A stretch of 12,984 nucleotides of DNA from Saccoglossus kowalevskii (lineage: Eukaryota; Hemichordata; Enteropneusta; Harrimaniidae). The position numbers and the translations under genes are program-made. Below the pieces are notes generated by a model that saw only the letters and a list, made by a program, of their open reading frames with translations, ran no database searches and was not told the DNA's origin. Shown here one piece after another: positions 1 through 7,298 of the stretch. How positions within the stretch are numbered: the first letter of the stretch is position 1; each line of letters starts with the position of its first letter. Location of the stretch: the NCBI RefSeq assembly GCF_000003605.2, contig NW_003112482.1, positions 116,157 through 129,140 on the forward strand. Reading direction: 5' to 3'.

Positions 1-304
1 TGACTTTTATTGCATTTCATAACCATTCACAAATTTATTTTGTGTACATTATATAATCACCACTGAGTACAGTAATAATCAACAATTCAGAAACGCAGCA
101 TGCCGAGATTTTTGTGTTCGTTTTTATTTCAAACTTCGTTTATTTAGAATATATTTTCGTTACCAATAAAATAAAAATCTCTCAGTCAATCAGAAACCCG
201 GATTCATGCCTTCGAGGAAGGTCCCGTTTGAACGCTCACATCGTTTTTTTTTTCGTTTGTGGGAAAACTAAAACTGGTCGTAATTTTCGAATAAGAATGA
301 GTCG
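1..304. other. AT-rich non-coding stretch, no gene seen
   Basis: No convincing coding segment was found on either strand. The one 74-codon open frame starting near 114 has no codon structure, splice context or recognisable motif, and I regard it as chance. A run of T at 245-254 and scattered CpGs are the only visible features. Confidence 0.6.
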
Positions 305-403
305 GCAATTTTTAGTGGAATCGAAAATTTGGAGGTAAATAAAACACCGAAACCCGGCAAATAAATAGGCGATCGAATTTTTAGAGGGGTCGAAATTTTG
401 GAG
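305..403 (+). repeat. imperfect direct repeat of about 30 bp, two copies
   Basis: The segments 305-335 and 374-403 match as CRAATTTTTAG, then GG, then TCGAAA.TTTGGAG, about 69 bp apart. They are separated by unrelated AT-rich sequence with AAACCCGGC. Two such copies suggest a fragment of a dispersed or tandem repeat family, but no boundaries or target-site duplications are visible. Confidence 0.5.
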
Positions 404-410
404 TTTTCAC

Positions 411-665
411 GGTACTAATTATTCCATTTCAATGAAACTTAGTATAAAGATGCTCTAGGACAATGTACAAACCTAATTAGTTTGGGGTAAAAATCTGTTC
501 ATATTAATTCCCTAATAAGCATAATAATTCATAATTTTTTGGTTCTAATCACATTTCAATTAAACTTGGAGACATAGATTTTCTGTTACATTGCGCAGAC
601 CTCATTAGTTTTACACTCAAATCTGGTCATATTAATTTTCTGATTTGCATAATTAGTTTTCAGCT
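411..665 (+). repeat. ancient tandem duplication, unit about 127-130 bp
   Basis: Copy 1 (about 411-540) and copy 2 (about 541-665) share ordered blocks: GGT.CTAAT, ATTTCAAT.AAACTT, AGAT, ACA..G..CA.ACCT.ATTAGTTT, AAATCTG.TCATATTAATT and GCATAAT. The blocks keep their order with an offset of 127-130 bp, and roughly a third of positions differ. This is a diverged two-copy tandem array, or a piece of a satellite-like dispersed repeat. There is no open frame through it, so a coding repeat is unlikely. Confidence 0.65.
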
Positions 666-963
666 AAGTAATTTCGAATTATATTTAACGTGTCTCCAAT
701 ACTCTCAGCACATGGGAGTTCTTTCTAAGCTTTCTTTGATTTAATCTTCATTTGGTTTAACCCTCAATTGAAATTAGCATAGCCATATGCTATGTGGAAA
801 ATTACAAAAAAACAAAACTTGACTGAGAAAATGGGGAGGGAAATAATTTAGTACGTCATTATTGGGGTGGGTTTGGTTGAATACAAGGAGGTTTCTAGCG
901 GTTCTGTAGCCAACACAAATGCAAATATTTGTCATACTACTGTCAAATGACTACCCGGTAATT
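666..963. other. non-coding stretch, nothing recognised
   Basis: AT-rich sequence with no supported gene, RNA or repeat boundary. It contains a short near-palindrome around 776-792 (AGCATAGCCATATGCTATG), which I consider too short to call. Confidence 0.5.
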
Positions 964-1123
964 TTCACTGGGTTTAAATTTCACTCATTAAGCATTTCAG
1001 GTATATTCAGTGGGTTTTATTACATGTATTTAGATAATGTGTTCTATGCTTACATATTCACTGGGTTTTAATTTAGCGAATTTTCCAGTCAGGGAAATAA
1101 ACAAAATTAAAACCCAATGAATA
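963..1123 (+). repeat. cluster of TTCACTGGGTTTTAATT motifs, last pair forming a hairpin
   Basis: The motif occurs in direct orientation at 963-980, 1003-1019 and 1055-1073, and inverted at 1105-1123. The last direct copy and the inverted copy match at 18 of 19 positions (TATTCACTGGGTTTTAATT against the reverse complement of AATTAAAACCCAATGAATA). They can form a 19-bp stem with a 31-nt loop. Inside the loop, ATTTTCC and GGGAAAT flank AGTC and could add an inner stem. This could be the end of a foldback-type element or an RNA hairpin. No target-site duplication was found. Confidence 0.6.
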
Positions 1124-1704
1124 ATTAACAGTATGGTACTCAGTTTTCTTATTTGTGACCTTGAAATGAACAGCTATATCACAAACAAAATTATTTAGCT
1201 TGACCTCCGATTTAATAAGATTGTCTAAATTGATATCTATTTTAATGTGATTGTGATACCATCTGTTATCAGGTTTAATCTCAGTCTGTATGCCAGACAT
1301 CAATATGTCAAGAGGAATGGTGTTTTAGTATTTATTTTGAAGGGCATTCTTAGGATTGTTAGATATTATTATGGTAAGTACCCACATGTTCTGCTGAGTG
1401 AAGTTTATCAGTCAACTAGGGCGACCCTTTAAAAGCCATGCCCCATCCTGTCTAGTTTGCTGCTGAACATTTTGATTTCTTTGCTAATTTCTGGACCAAA
1501 TAGAAATAATGATTTTGGAAAAAGTTGACTGTCATTCAAATAAAATGGTGCATAATTGCTGACTTTTGATAGTCTGTGTTTGTAAATGGGTAAAAGAATG
1601 GGGTGCAACAATTGGGAAAATATTTTCATTACTTTTTAGTAAAATAGTAAAAAAATCAGTCAGTTTTTTTACCAAAAGATTTAGTATATACATGTATTTT
1701 TATA
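1124..1704. other. AT-rich stretch with one strong donor-like site
   Basis: No gene can be supported. A GTAAGT at 1374-1379 preceded by TATG fits the 5' splice consensus, but upstream sequence is open in only one short frame and has no recognisable protein. GCGACCCTTTAAAAG near 1421-1435 contains CCCTTTAA, like the outer end of the TTAA-type element at 11859-11991, but no partner end was found nearby. The 76-codon minus frame over 1073-1303 has no other support. Confidence 0.4.
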
Positions 1705-1728
1705 TTTATTTATTTATTTATTTATTTA
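1705..1728 (+). repeat. (TTTA)6 microsatellite
   Basis: Six perfect TTTA units within a wider T/A-rich tract. Simple-sequence repeat, no other inference. Confidence 0.95.
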
Positions 1729-1979
1729 CATTTATGAATGCGTAGAACACGGTAACTGTGCGTAAACTGCGCTTCGACAATGACCTGTTAATACAAGTAA
1801 AATGCGGTAAATATTTCATGCCATATTCAGTTTACCTCTTAAAAATGGCTAGTTACTAGGTTTTTGTAAAAACCATGTCGTTTATTCGCTGAAATCAATT
1901 CCAACAGATCGTACTTCGACATCGATAATTCACTTCTGCATTGCGTTACCGGAGAATTGCGTCAGTACAACACAGCATT

Positions 1980-2051
1980 CTGATTGGTTAATAACCAACT
2001 TGACCCATGAGGTCAAAGGACGCTGCTGCAGGTCAAATCTGCAAGTGCATC
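1980..2051 (+). promoter_or_regulatory. candidate compact promoter: NF-Y-type box, two AGGTCA sites, TISU-like start
   Basis: CTGATTGGTT at 1980-1989 is a canonical inverted CCAAT (NF-Y) context. It is followed by TGACCC-ATG-AGGTCA (2001-2015) and a second AGGTCA (2030-2035). The two AGGTCAAA blocks start 20 bp apart. The region ends in CATCATGGCGGA (2048-2059), which agrees at 10 of 12 positions with the TISU element SAASATGGCGGC; that element also resembles a YY1 site. Known TISU genes have very short 5' leaders and upstream NF-Y sites, which fits this spacing. Local CpG content is raised compared with flanking DNA. Activity is inferred only. Confidence 0.4.
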
Positions 2052-2182
2052 ATGGCGGAAAGTGATTTTCATCGAGAGTTTGCGTACGATCCAACACCTT
2101 CGTCAGTGGAGATAATATGACAATTTTGGCTTTGACTGTGTTCCAACAGACTCAAATGTTTTTAAATTCATAAATTCTGGTG
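2052..2182 (+). CDS. candidate first coding exon with apparent frame break, unrecognised protein
   Basis: ATGGCGGAAAG opens a 22-codon frame beginning MAESDFHREFAYDP and stopping at TGA 2118-2120. From 2116, a second frame (+1) continues in protein-like fashion (DNFGFDCVPTDSNVFKFINSG). It reaches GTACGT at 2183-2188, a fair 5' splice site leaving a phase-1 intron. Loss of a single base in GATAATATGAC (2111-2121) would explain the break, so this may be a sequence error, a polymorphism or a decaying gene. A possible downstream exon at 2668-2726 joins in phase and reads DGELKTSFPCLSELLQL before a TAA, but its acceptor is only G/T-rich. No protein family was recognised. The start was chosen for its TISU-like context and the promoter signals just upstream. 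Confidence 0.35.
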
Positions 2183-2188
2183 GTACGT

Positions 2189-2345
2189 AATTAGTATTGT
2201 AATAAAATGTGCATATTTTTTGTGATCATTTCTGTTTCTTCATTGTGAAAATCAATGACGACGCAACTAATTTTGTAATTTGATTTTCCCCCAAAGATGT
2301 AATCTGTCACATGACGAATCAAATTTTTCATTTGTATTCTTTTTT
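2189..2345. other. AT-rich stretch, possible intron of the upstream candidate exon
   Basis: No open segment, repeat or RNA gene recognised. If the donor at 2183 is used, this belongs to an intron. Confidence 0.3.
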
Positions 2346-2349
2346 GAGG

Positions 2350-2375
2350 GGGGTGCGCGGGTAAGCGCCCACCCC
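2350..2375 (+). repeat. GC-rich hairpin in AT-rich surroundings
   Basis: GGGGTG (2350-2355) pairs with CACCCC (2370-2375), and CGC (2356-2358) pairs with GCG (2365-2367). This gives a nine-pair stem with a two-base bulge and a GGGTAA loop. The block AGGGGGGTGCGCGGGTAAGC with GCGCCCACCCC stands out in base composition. It resembles dispersed GGGCGCTTA-type repeats that I recall from marine invertebrate genomes, but I could not align it. The nearby GAGTACGGTATAG (2428-2440) may belong to the same copy. Confidence 0.45.
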
Positions 2376-2970
2376 TAAAAAATCATGTTTTTCTTAGTTG
2401 AGGCCCCTGGGCACTAAGGCAGTCGAGTACGGTATAGTCATAATAGATGGAACTAATTTGCATTTAAGCACTGAGTCAAAATTGCCATTGAAAACTGTTG
2501 GCGTAGGATTAGCTGTCACTGGATTGTTGAATCACAACTTTTTTGAATCACTGGCATGATTTATGTTTTCATCATAGAGTAGCCACAGATGGTATTTATA
2601 GTCATAAAATTATTATTAGGAAATTGTTTTTGCATAAACAATAAGATGTTTGGTTGTGTGTAGTTAGATGGAGAATTAAAGACCAGTTTCCCATGCTTGT
2701 CAGAATTACTTCAACTGTCAAATTCATAAGAAGGTACATGTGTGAGAGAAGACATTGTGATAACAGTGATAGCCGAGAGACAGCGTGAGAACACAAATGA
2801 TAGCATTTCATTTTGTTCTTGATGAATGGCTATAATAACTTTGCATGGAGACAAAGCCATACAAATTTGACTGTTTCGTTTAAATTTATACATTCAATGT
2901 CATCACTGATACACTTTTTGTATATTGTGAGTTCAAATTGTATATAGGTTTAGGGGTTAAAGTGGTACGT
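2376..2970. other. AT-rich stretch, no firmly supported gene
   Basis: Two overlapping minus-strand frames (60-69 codons, 2602-2893) lack splice or codon support. On the plus strand, 2664-2729 contains a protein-like segment that could be a second exon of the locus at 2052. A GTGAGT at 2927-2932 has no matching exon in front of it. Confidence 0.3.
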
Positions 2971-3387
2971 CATGCTCAATATGTCATATGTTCAATATGC
3001 CATGTCATGCTCAATATGTCATATGTTCAATATGCCATGTCATGCTCAATATGTCATGTCATGTTCAATATGCCATGTCATGTTCAATATGTCATGTCAT
3101 GTTCAATATGTCATGTCATGTTCAATATGTCATGTCATGTTCAATGTGTCATGTCATGCACAATATGTCATGTCATGCTCAATATGTCATGTCATGCTCA
3201 ATATGTCATGTCATGCTCAATATGTCATGTTATGTTCGATATGTCATGTCATGCTCAATATGTCATGTCATGTTCAATATGTCATGTCATGTTTTATGTC
3301 ATGCCATGTCATGCTCAATATGTCATGTCATGCTCAATATGTCATGTCATGTTCAATATGTCATGTCATGTCATGTTCAATATGTCC
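2971..3387 (+). repeat. 19-bp minisatellite, about 22 units
   Basis: The unit is TCAATATGTCATGTCATGY. Variants are almost all transitions at a few positions (T/C at unit positions 9 and 19, occasional A/G). The first four units alternate 16 and 19 bp (2976-3045), forming a 35-bp higher-order pair. One unit is scrambled (3293-3314) and one is extended by a CATGT (3353-3376). The unit has no stop in any plus frame and 19 is not a multiple of 3, so all three frames stay open for 140-300 codons with a 19-residue periodic product. I regard these frames as artefacts. The array stops exactly where LINE-like sequence begins. Confidence 0.95.
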
Positions 3388-4190
3388 GCATATCAGTACC
3401 AGTCGGTGGTATTAGGAAAGTAACTGTATATCTATTCAATTTCTTCTGGCGAGGGAAAAGGCACCATATTAAAAATAACACCATGCTTGGTGATTTTTCA
3501 CAAGGTGGTGTGAACAGCATAGATCTTTCACTGATGAATAAAGCCCTAAAATTATCGTGGATAAATAGAATATTAAAATCACAAGCACCATGTTCTCATT
3601 TTCCAAACTACTATTTCAATAAATTAGGAGGACTGGATTTGCTCATTAATTGTAATTATTCGATTGCTTCACCAGTCATTAATAAAAACATTTTTTGTTA
3701 CAAGATTGATTTCCGAAAATCTCAAATGCGTAGAGAACCTAATTCAGGTGTGCGCATTATATGGAACAATAAAGATGTGCTTATTGGTCGAAAATTTGTG
3801 TTTTATTGCAACTGGTTAAACCCTGGGGTGAAGTACATAGGTGATCTAACAAATAGGTTAAATATAAAATACTACATCGTATTCTTGCCATAAATGCTTT
3901 CCTACACAGAAACAAAAAAATTAGTCATGACAAATGTAATAACTGTGTGCAAAAAGAAGTTTTGGAAGACATGTTGTGGGAATTTGAGGACAGTAAGAAG
4001 TTCTGGCGTAGCTTTAAACAATTCTAGACAAATATTGCTTCCGAAAACATTAGCATTAATATGAAGTATATTGTTGAGCCTTGTGGAAGCACTTAATGTT
4101 ACTTTCAATTATTCATTGAAAAAGTGAAACAAACTATTCATCTGGAAGAAAACATTGCTAAACAAAACAATAAATGCAATTTTTTTTTGG
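3388..4190 (+). pseudogene. 5'-truncated, decayed Tx1/L1-type LINE ORF2 C-terminal region
   Basis: From 3388 the frame reads VPVGGIRKVTVYLFNFFW, then RGKRHHIKNNTMLGDFSQGG, then MNKALKLSWINRIL. A block with IWNNKDVLIGRKFVFY, NW and GVKYIGDL follows. This order is the typical post-reverse-transcriptase region of L1/Tx1-clade ORF2. Around 3858-3863 the frame shifts and roughly 80-100 residues of the usual spacing are missing. The next frame gives KYKILHRILAINAFL, then CNNC near 3926-3937, then LWEFEDSKKFW. This fits the C-terminal C-x2-C-x7-H-x4-C motif with the last two ligands replaced by D and F. In-frame stops at 4024-4026 and 4093-4095 follow, then the tail KQTIHLEENIAKQNNK. No endonuclease or catalytic RT domain remains. 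The copy cannot be active. Clade assignment is from motif memory, not a search. Confidence 0.85.
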
Positions 4191-4198
4191 GGGGGGGA
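4178..4198 (+). repeat. homopolymer junction, T run followed by G run
   Basis: A run of T is immediately followed by nine or so G. It lies at the end of the recognisable LINE coding remnant. Exact lengths in such runs are often unreliable in assemblies. Confidence 0.8.
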
Positions 4199-4349
4199 AT
4201 TATAAAATACTTTGAAACTCTATAATTTGTTAATGCATTTTTTCCTTTTAAATATCAAAATAATGTGCCATTTTTTACCTTGTCCATGTCGCTGTCCGTC
4301 TCAGTCCAGGTCCTTGTCTGTGTCTGTCTCTGTCTGGTGTCCTAGTGTG
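4199..4349 (+). other. LINE 3' flank with GTCT/GTCC-rich low-complexity tract
   Basis: 4279-4341 is rich in GTCC and GTCT words (for example GTCTGTGTCTGTCTCTGTCTGG) and almost free of A. It lies between the LINE coding remnant and the 129-bp duplication. It may be part of the LINE 3' UTR. No coding potential seen. Confidence 0.5.
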
Positions 4350-4607
4350 TGATTATTATTATTGCAATGACTTCATTTGCATATGATTTGCTAGTGGCTG
4401 TTTTGAATGATAATTAAGCCTGTTGTATATCTGCATATTTTTTCAATATCAATAATTACAATATAAACATTTATGAATGAATTAGTAATTATTTTGATTA
4501 CTCATTTGCATATGATTTGCTAGTGGCTGTTTTGAATGATAATTAAGCCTGTTGTATATCAACATAATTTTTCAATATCAATAACTACCATATAAACTTT
4601 TACAAAA
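4350..4607 (+). repeat. tandem duplication of 129 bp with octamer motifs
   Basis: Copy 2 begins 129 bp after copy 1: CATTTGCATATGATTTGC occurs at 4374 and at 4503. The first 55 or so bases of each copy are identical, running through TAGTGGCTG, TTTTGAATGATAATTAAGCC and TGTTGTATATC. The remainder then diverges gradually. Each copy holds ATTTGCAT, the POU/octamer motif. The close identity of one half suggests either a recent duplication or partial conversion. Position suggests a LINE 3' UTR repeat, which is inference. Confidence 0.85.
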
Positions 4608-4628
4608 TAAAAAAACAAACAAAAAAAC
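4602..4628 (+). other. A-rich stretch, possible LINE poly(A) remnant
   Basis: ACAAAATAAAAAAACAAAC followed by AAAAAAACG closes the segment that starts with the LINE remnant. This is where a degraded LINE tail would be expected. No target-site duplication is visible because the 5' side is the minisatellite. Confidence 0.35.
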
Positions 4629-4739
4629 GATGTTATTTTAAATTGAACACAATAAAAGCAACATTGGAACCCATGATTACATGACCTGGGTAGTCTGAAT
4701 GTGGGGAGGGGGCAAGAATTATAGAGAGGGAACAACTAG

Positions 4740-4776
4740 AAGTCAGAGGGGTCAACCAGAGGTCAACTTGAGGTCA
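4740..4776 (+). promoter_or_regulatory. run of AGGTCA-type half-sites with DR5 spacing
   Basis: Half-sites lie at 4740-4745 (AAGTCA), 4749-4754 (GGGTCA), 4760-4765 (AGGTCA) and 4771-4776 (AGGTCA). The last three are each separated by exactly 5 bp, making two consecutive DR5 elements. DR5 of AGGTCA is the classic retinoic-acid-receptor/RXR arrangement. No coding exon is close; the nearest candidate gene start is on the minus strand, about 1.1 kb downstream in window coordinates. The function is inferred from spacing only. A tandem 11-bp repeat of neutral origin would look the same. Confidence 0.4.
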
Positions 4777-5479
4777 AATATTGTCCATGTAGTGTGAAAA
4801 AGAAATGCCTGTGAAATTAAAAGTAAAATCTCAACAACTGCTGTTTTCATTAAAAACGGATGATCCTCAGGCTCGAACTGATTAAACATCTAAATCAGAA
4901 AGGGGAACAGGCTTAAAGGGTGACAGATGGTCAAATACAAGTGTATTAATTTGACTTTACTCTCATATAATAGTTTGTAGTTGATTTCATATAACATGTA
5001 TGTGTACCCATTGTCAAAGTGTTAACATATCCGTACATTGTCTGATTTGTTTGACTGACTGTTAACAATTCTAATTATGTAATTTCTAGTATTAGTAGAG
5101 CTATGACATCATAGATATGTAAGAATGGGCTTGGGAAACATACTTTTGAGACAACAATTTCTAAAGTAAAATTATTTAAATTTCAAAGAAAAAACTTCAT
5201 TAAAATCTATGCTGTAGTCCTACGTTCGTACTTACTTTTTATGAAGATTAAATAGTGCAAACAAAAAAAACGTTCATGTTTTCCAATTTATTCCCATGAG
5301 CTGTATTGTCAAACTTGGTCAAGTATGAATGTCAAATTGTTTTGACTGATTGAAATGATAGCAACCTTGATTTATGGTAAGTCGTAATTCAAGTTCAACA
5401 TGACCTCAAACGGATGTAGTCAGTTACATTGAATTAAATTACTCCAGTCAGTTCTTGTAATATCTTACAAAATTAAAAT
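4777..5479. other. non-coding stretch, nothing firm
   Basis: TTAAAGGGTGACAG at 4913-4926 resembles the outer end of TTAA-type elements, but no partner was found. GTAAGT at 5375-5380 fits a donor but follows no open exon. GTAAGT on the minus strand (around 5230-5235) also lacks an exon. Confidence 0.4.
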
Positions 5480-5513
5480 TTAGAATATCGCTAGGTAGTG
5501 AAAATAGCAAAAT

Positions 5514-5705
5514 TTAAAAGCACTCAAAATTATTGATGTTTTGTTCGGTGAAAGGTACCAGCAAATAATGACATAGGGCAAATAATAAAACAAAGAAACC
5601 CGAACTTGTTTTCCTGGAAACAATGCCTTGGGGCCATATTGAATAGGTGATTTTCTGTTCAACTTTGAGATCTTGCGAGATGCATGAAAGACGCACGTCG
5701 AACGT
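5514..5705 (-). CDS. candidate second exon of a minus-strand gene, hydrophobic C-terminus
   Basis: On the minus strand a T-rich tract and GCCGCAG (acceptor AG at 5707-5706) precede this segment. Read in phase 0 it begins TFDVRLSCISQDLKVEQK and continues to a TAA at 5516-5514. It holds a hydrophobic run GFFVLLFALCHYLLVPF, long enough to span a membrane. Joined to the upstream segment through a 59-bp intron it would give a product of about 96 residues with a C-terminal membrane segment. The unspliced frame over the same DNA is also open, so coding status is unproven. I recognise no family. Confidence 0.3.
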   Translation of the reverse strand, partial: TFDVRLSCISQDLKVEQKITYSIWPQGIVSRKTSSGFFVLLFALCHYLLVPFTEQNINNFECF

Positions 5706-5713
5706 CTGCGGCA

Positions 5714-5734
5714 AAAATCAAACGATTTGATTTT
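5714..5734. repeat. 9-bp perfect inverted repeat inside the candidate intron
   Basis: AAAATCAAA, CGA, TTTGATTTT. It lies close to the 3' end of the proposed 59-bp intron and would pair in the transcript. It could also be chance in AT-rich DNA. Confidence 0.5.
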
Positions 5735-5764
5735 GAACTCAAATTTCTTTATTTCATAACTCAC

Positions 5765-5863
5765 ATCGACCGGCCGATTTTTGACAGAGGAATATTGCTT
5801 CCGAATACCCTCACTTAATCGAAATTGTCTATCATCAAATGTGTACAGCACATCATTAAGCAT
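5765..5863 (-). CDS. candidate first exon of a minus-strand gene, unrecognised
   Basis: The minus strand reads MLNDVLYTFDDRQFRLSEGI and then RKQYSSVKNRPVD before GAT|GTGAGT, a strong donor at 5764-5759. The first ATG is at 5863-5861. The frame is open further upstream to a TAG at 5932-5930, including HHEGFDKHKNILNGIS, so translation or an upstream exon could begin earlier. The ATG context (TCCATGC) is weak. The region is CpG-rich compared with its surroundings, as expected at a gene start. The residue mix is charged and not obviously repetitive. No domain is recognised. Confidence 0.35.
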
Positions 5864-5878
5864 GGAAATGCCGTTCAA

Positions 5879-5995
5879 AATATTTTTGTGTTTGTCGAAT
5901 CCCTCGTGATGTTTGACGCCACTACGACGCTATGACCTTTGTTTGTCCTGTTTTTACGTTCGATTTCACGCATAACGCGTGATTCTAGCAGTGAA
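5879..5995 (-). promoter_or_regulatory. CpG-enriched patch upstream of the minus-strand candidate
   Basis: CpG dinucleotides cluster here (CGCATAACGCGTG, CGACGC, ACGTTCG), in sharp contrast to the AT-rich flanks. AAAGGTCA on the minus strand (around 5939-5932) is one nuclear-receptor-type half-site. On the minus strand a second overlapping frame (MREIERKNRTNKGHS) is open here, so part may be transcribed leader or coding. Promoter function is inference. Confidence 0.3.
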
Positions 5996-7298
5996 CGGAA
6001 AATGGTATATTGAACATACATACAATTAAGGTCCGCAATCCAAAACATAGTTGTTTTTTTCGGTCTTTCAAATAAGCAGTCAAACATGGCAATCTCCCGA
6101 AACCACAAAAAACAGTATAACATTTGAACAGAAAAACAACAATAAAACTAAAAAAACATCTAAATATAAATAACATCTAAATATAAATAACATTTGAAAG
6201 GGCAGCAGTGGGTACATCTACATAGCAGACTCTAAGTACAATTTCTATTAGTATCAAAAATGTATAGCTTTATTTTTCTTTTTCTTCCTGACCTCCCTCT
6301 ATTTCAATGGTTGAATCCTATCTACAAAGTGACTCATGTTAGGTGCCAAGATAGTAACCATCATTTTTTAACTCATTCCATCAGAGAATACTAAAAATCA
6401 CTTTTGATTTACTGTGGCAGTTATTTTTTCCAAATATCACGAATAAGATGCAGTCCAGGTGAATAGTCTCCATGGCGACATCAGATCAATAATTGTATTA
6501 AAAAAAGAAAAGTCATGTATTATTGTTTGTTTGTTTGTTATTTGGTTTATTTTACTTCTCCTCAAATGATATATCATGTATTATGATGAATGCCAGTTTT
6601 ATTGAAATCAATTGGCAATTGTTTTATCAACTAATTATTGTAAATTATATTTTATTTATTGTTATGTTAATGAACCATGATTGCTTTTTATTTTAATGAG
6701 ATTTATTTGTTTTCTTAAATGACCACTCACTTGCTCTAGTATTCAGCTTTAATGTTAATAAGTCAGCAACCAAATTTCTAATTAATTAATATTTTTTTTA
6801 GTATGTCGTAATGTAAAGCTGGGGAATGATAATCATCATGTGAAAAAAGTTAATCCATCGGTGTCTGGATGCAATAACGGAAACTTGTCACTACATAATT
6901 TTTCAATAACTTTGTCATTGTGCCATACACTCTGTTTAAAATTGACAAACGATGTTGTGTATATAACCAATTTTTTTGATATATTCGTCAGGAGTCATTT
7001 GTACAATTTCTATAATTTCAATGAATCATGGTAAAAAATAAAAGATATACATCAAAATAATTGAACTGTGGATGATTTATGTAGCGTTCAATAATGGAAT
7101 GTCATATTTACTTACATAATTACTTTATGGTATATTTTCTCCCCAAATTAACTTTTTTGGTCATGCTTGTTGCGTTTGCTACTTAATGTAACTGTAATAA
7201 ATGTTACCAATAACTAGTTATTTCAGAAACTAATACTAAATTAGAAATGTACATTTTTAGGTAAAAAAATAGTTGATAATACTAATACTGTATTTGCT
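5996..7298. other. long AT-rich stretch without supported gene
   Basis: It contains two tandem copies of a 17-bp unit AACATCTAAATATAAAT (6155-6188) and a short GTTT run (6525-6539). On the minus strand GAGCAA|GTGAGT around 6723-6734 looks like a donor but follows no clear exon. The open frames at 5985-6176 (minus) and 6840-7034 (plus) show no motifs. Confidence 0.45.

Noticed and set aside
1073-1303. 76-codon minus-strand frame
   Set aside because: It overlaps the repeated hairpin motif and has no splice, promoter or family support.
2102-2149. 48-bp intron from GTCAGT to CAACAG inside the 2052 exon
   Set aside because: Splicing it out leads to an early stop and removes the most protein-like part of the segment.
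2971-3387. CRISPR array
   Set aside because: The units are contiguous tandem repeats with no unique spacers.
2938-3423. Cys/His/Met-rich repeat proteins of 147-301 residues in three plus frames
   Set aside because: They are translations of a 19-bp minisatellite lacking stops in any plus frame. No independent coding signal was found, and the longest runs into LINE sequence by chance.
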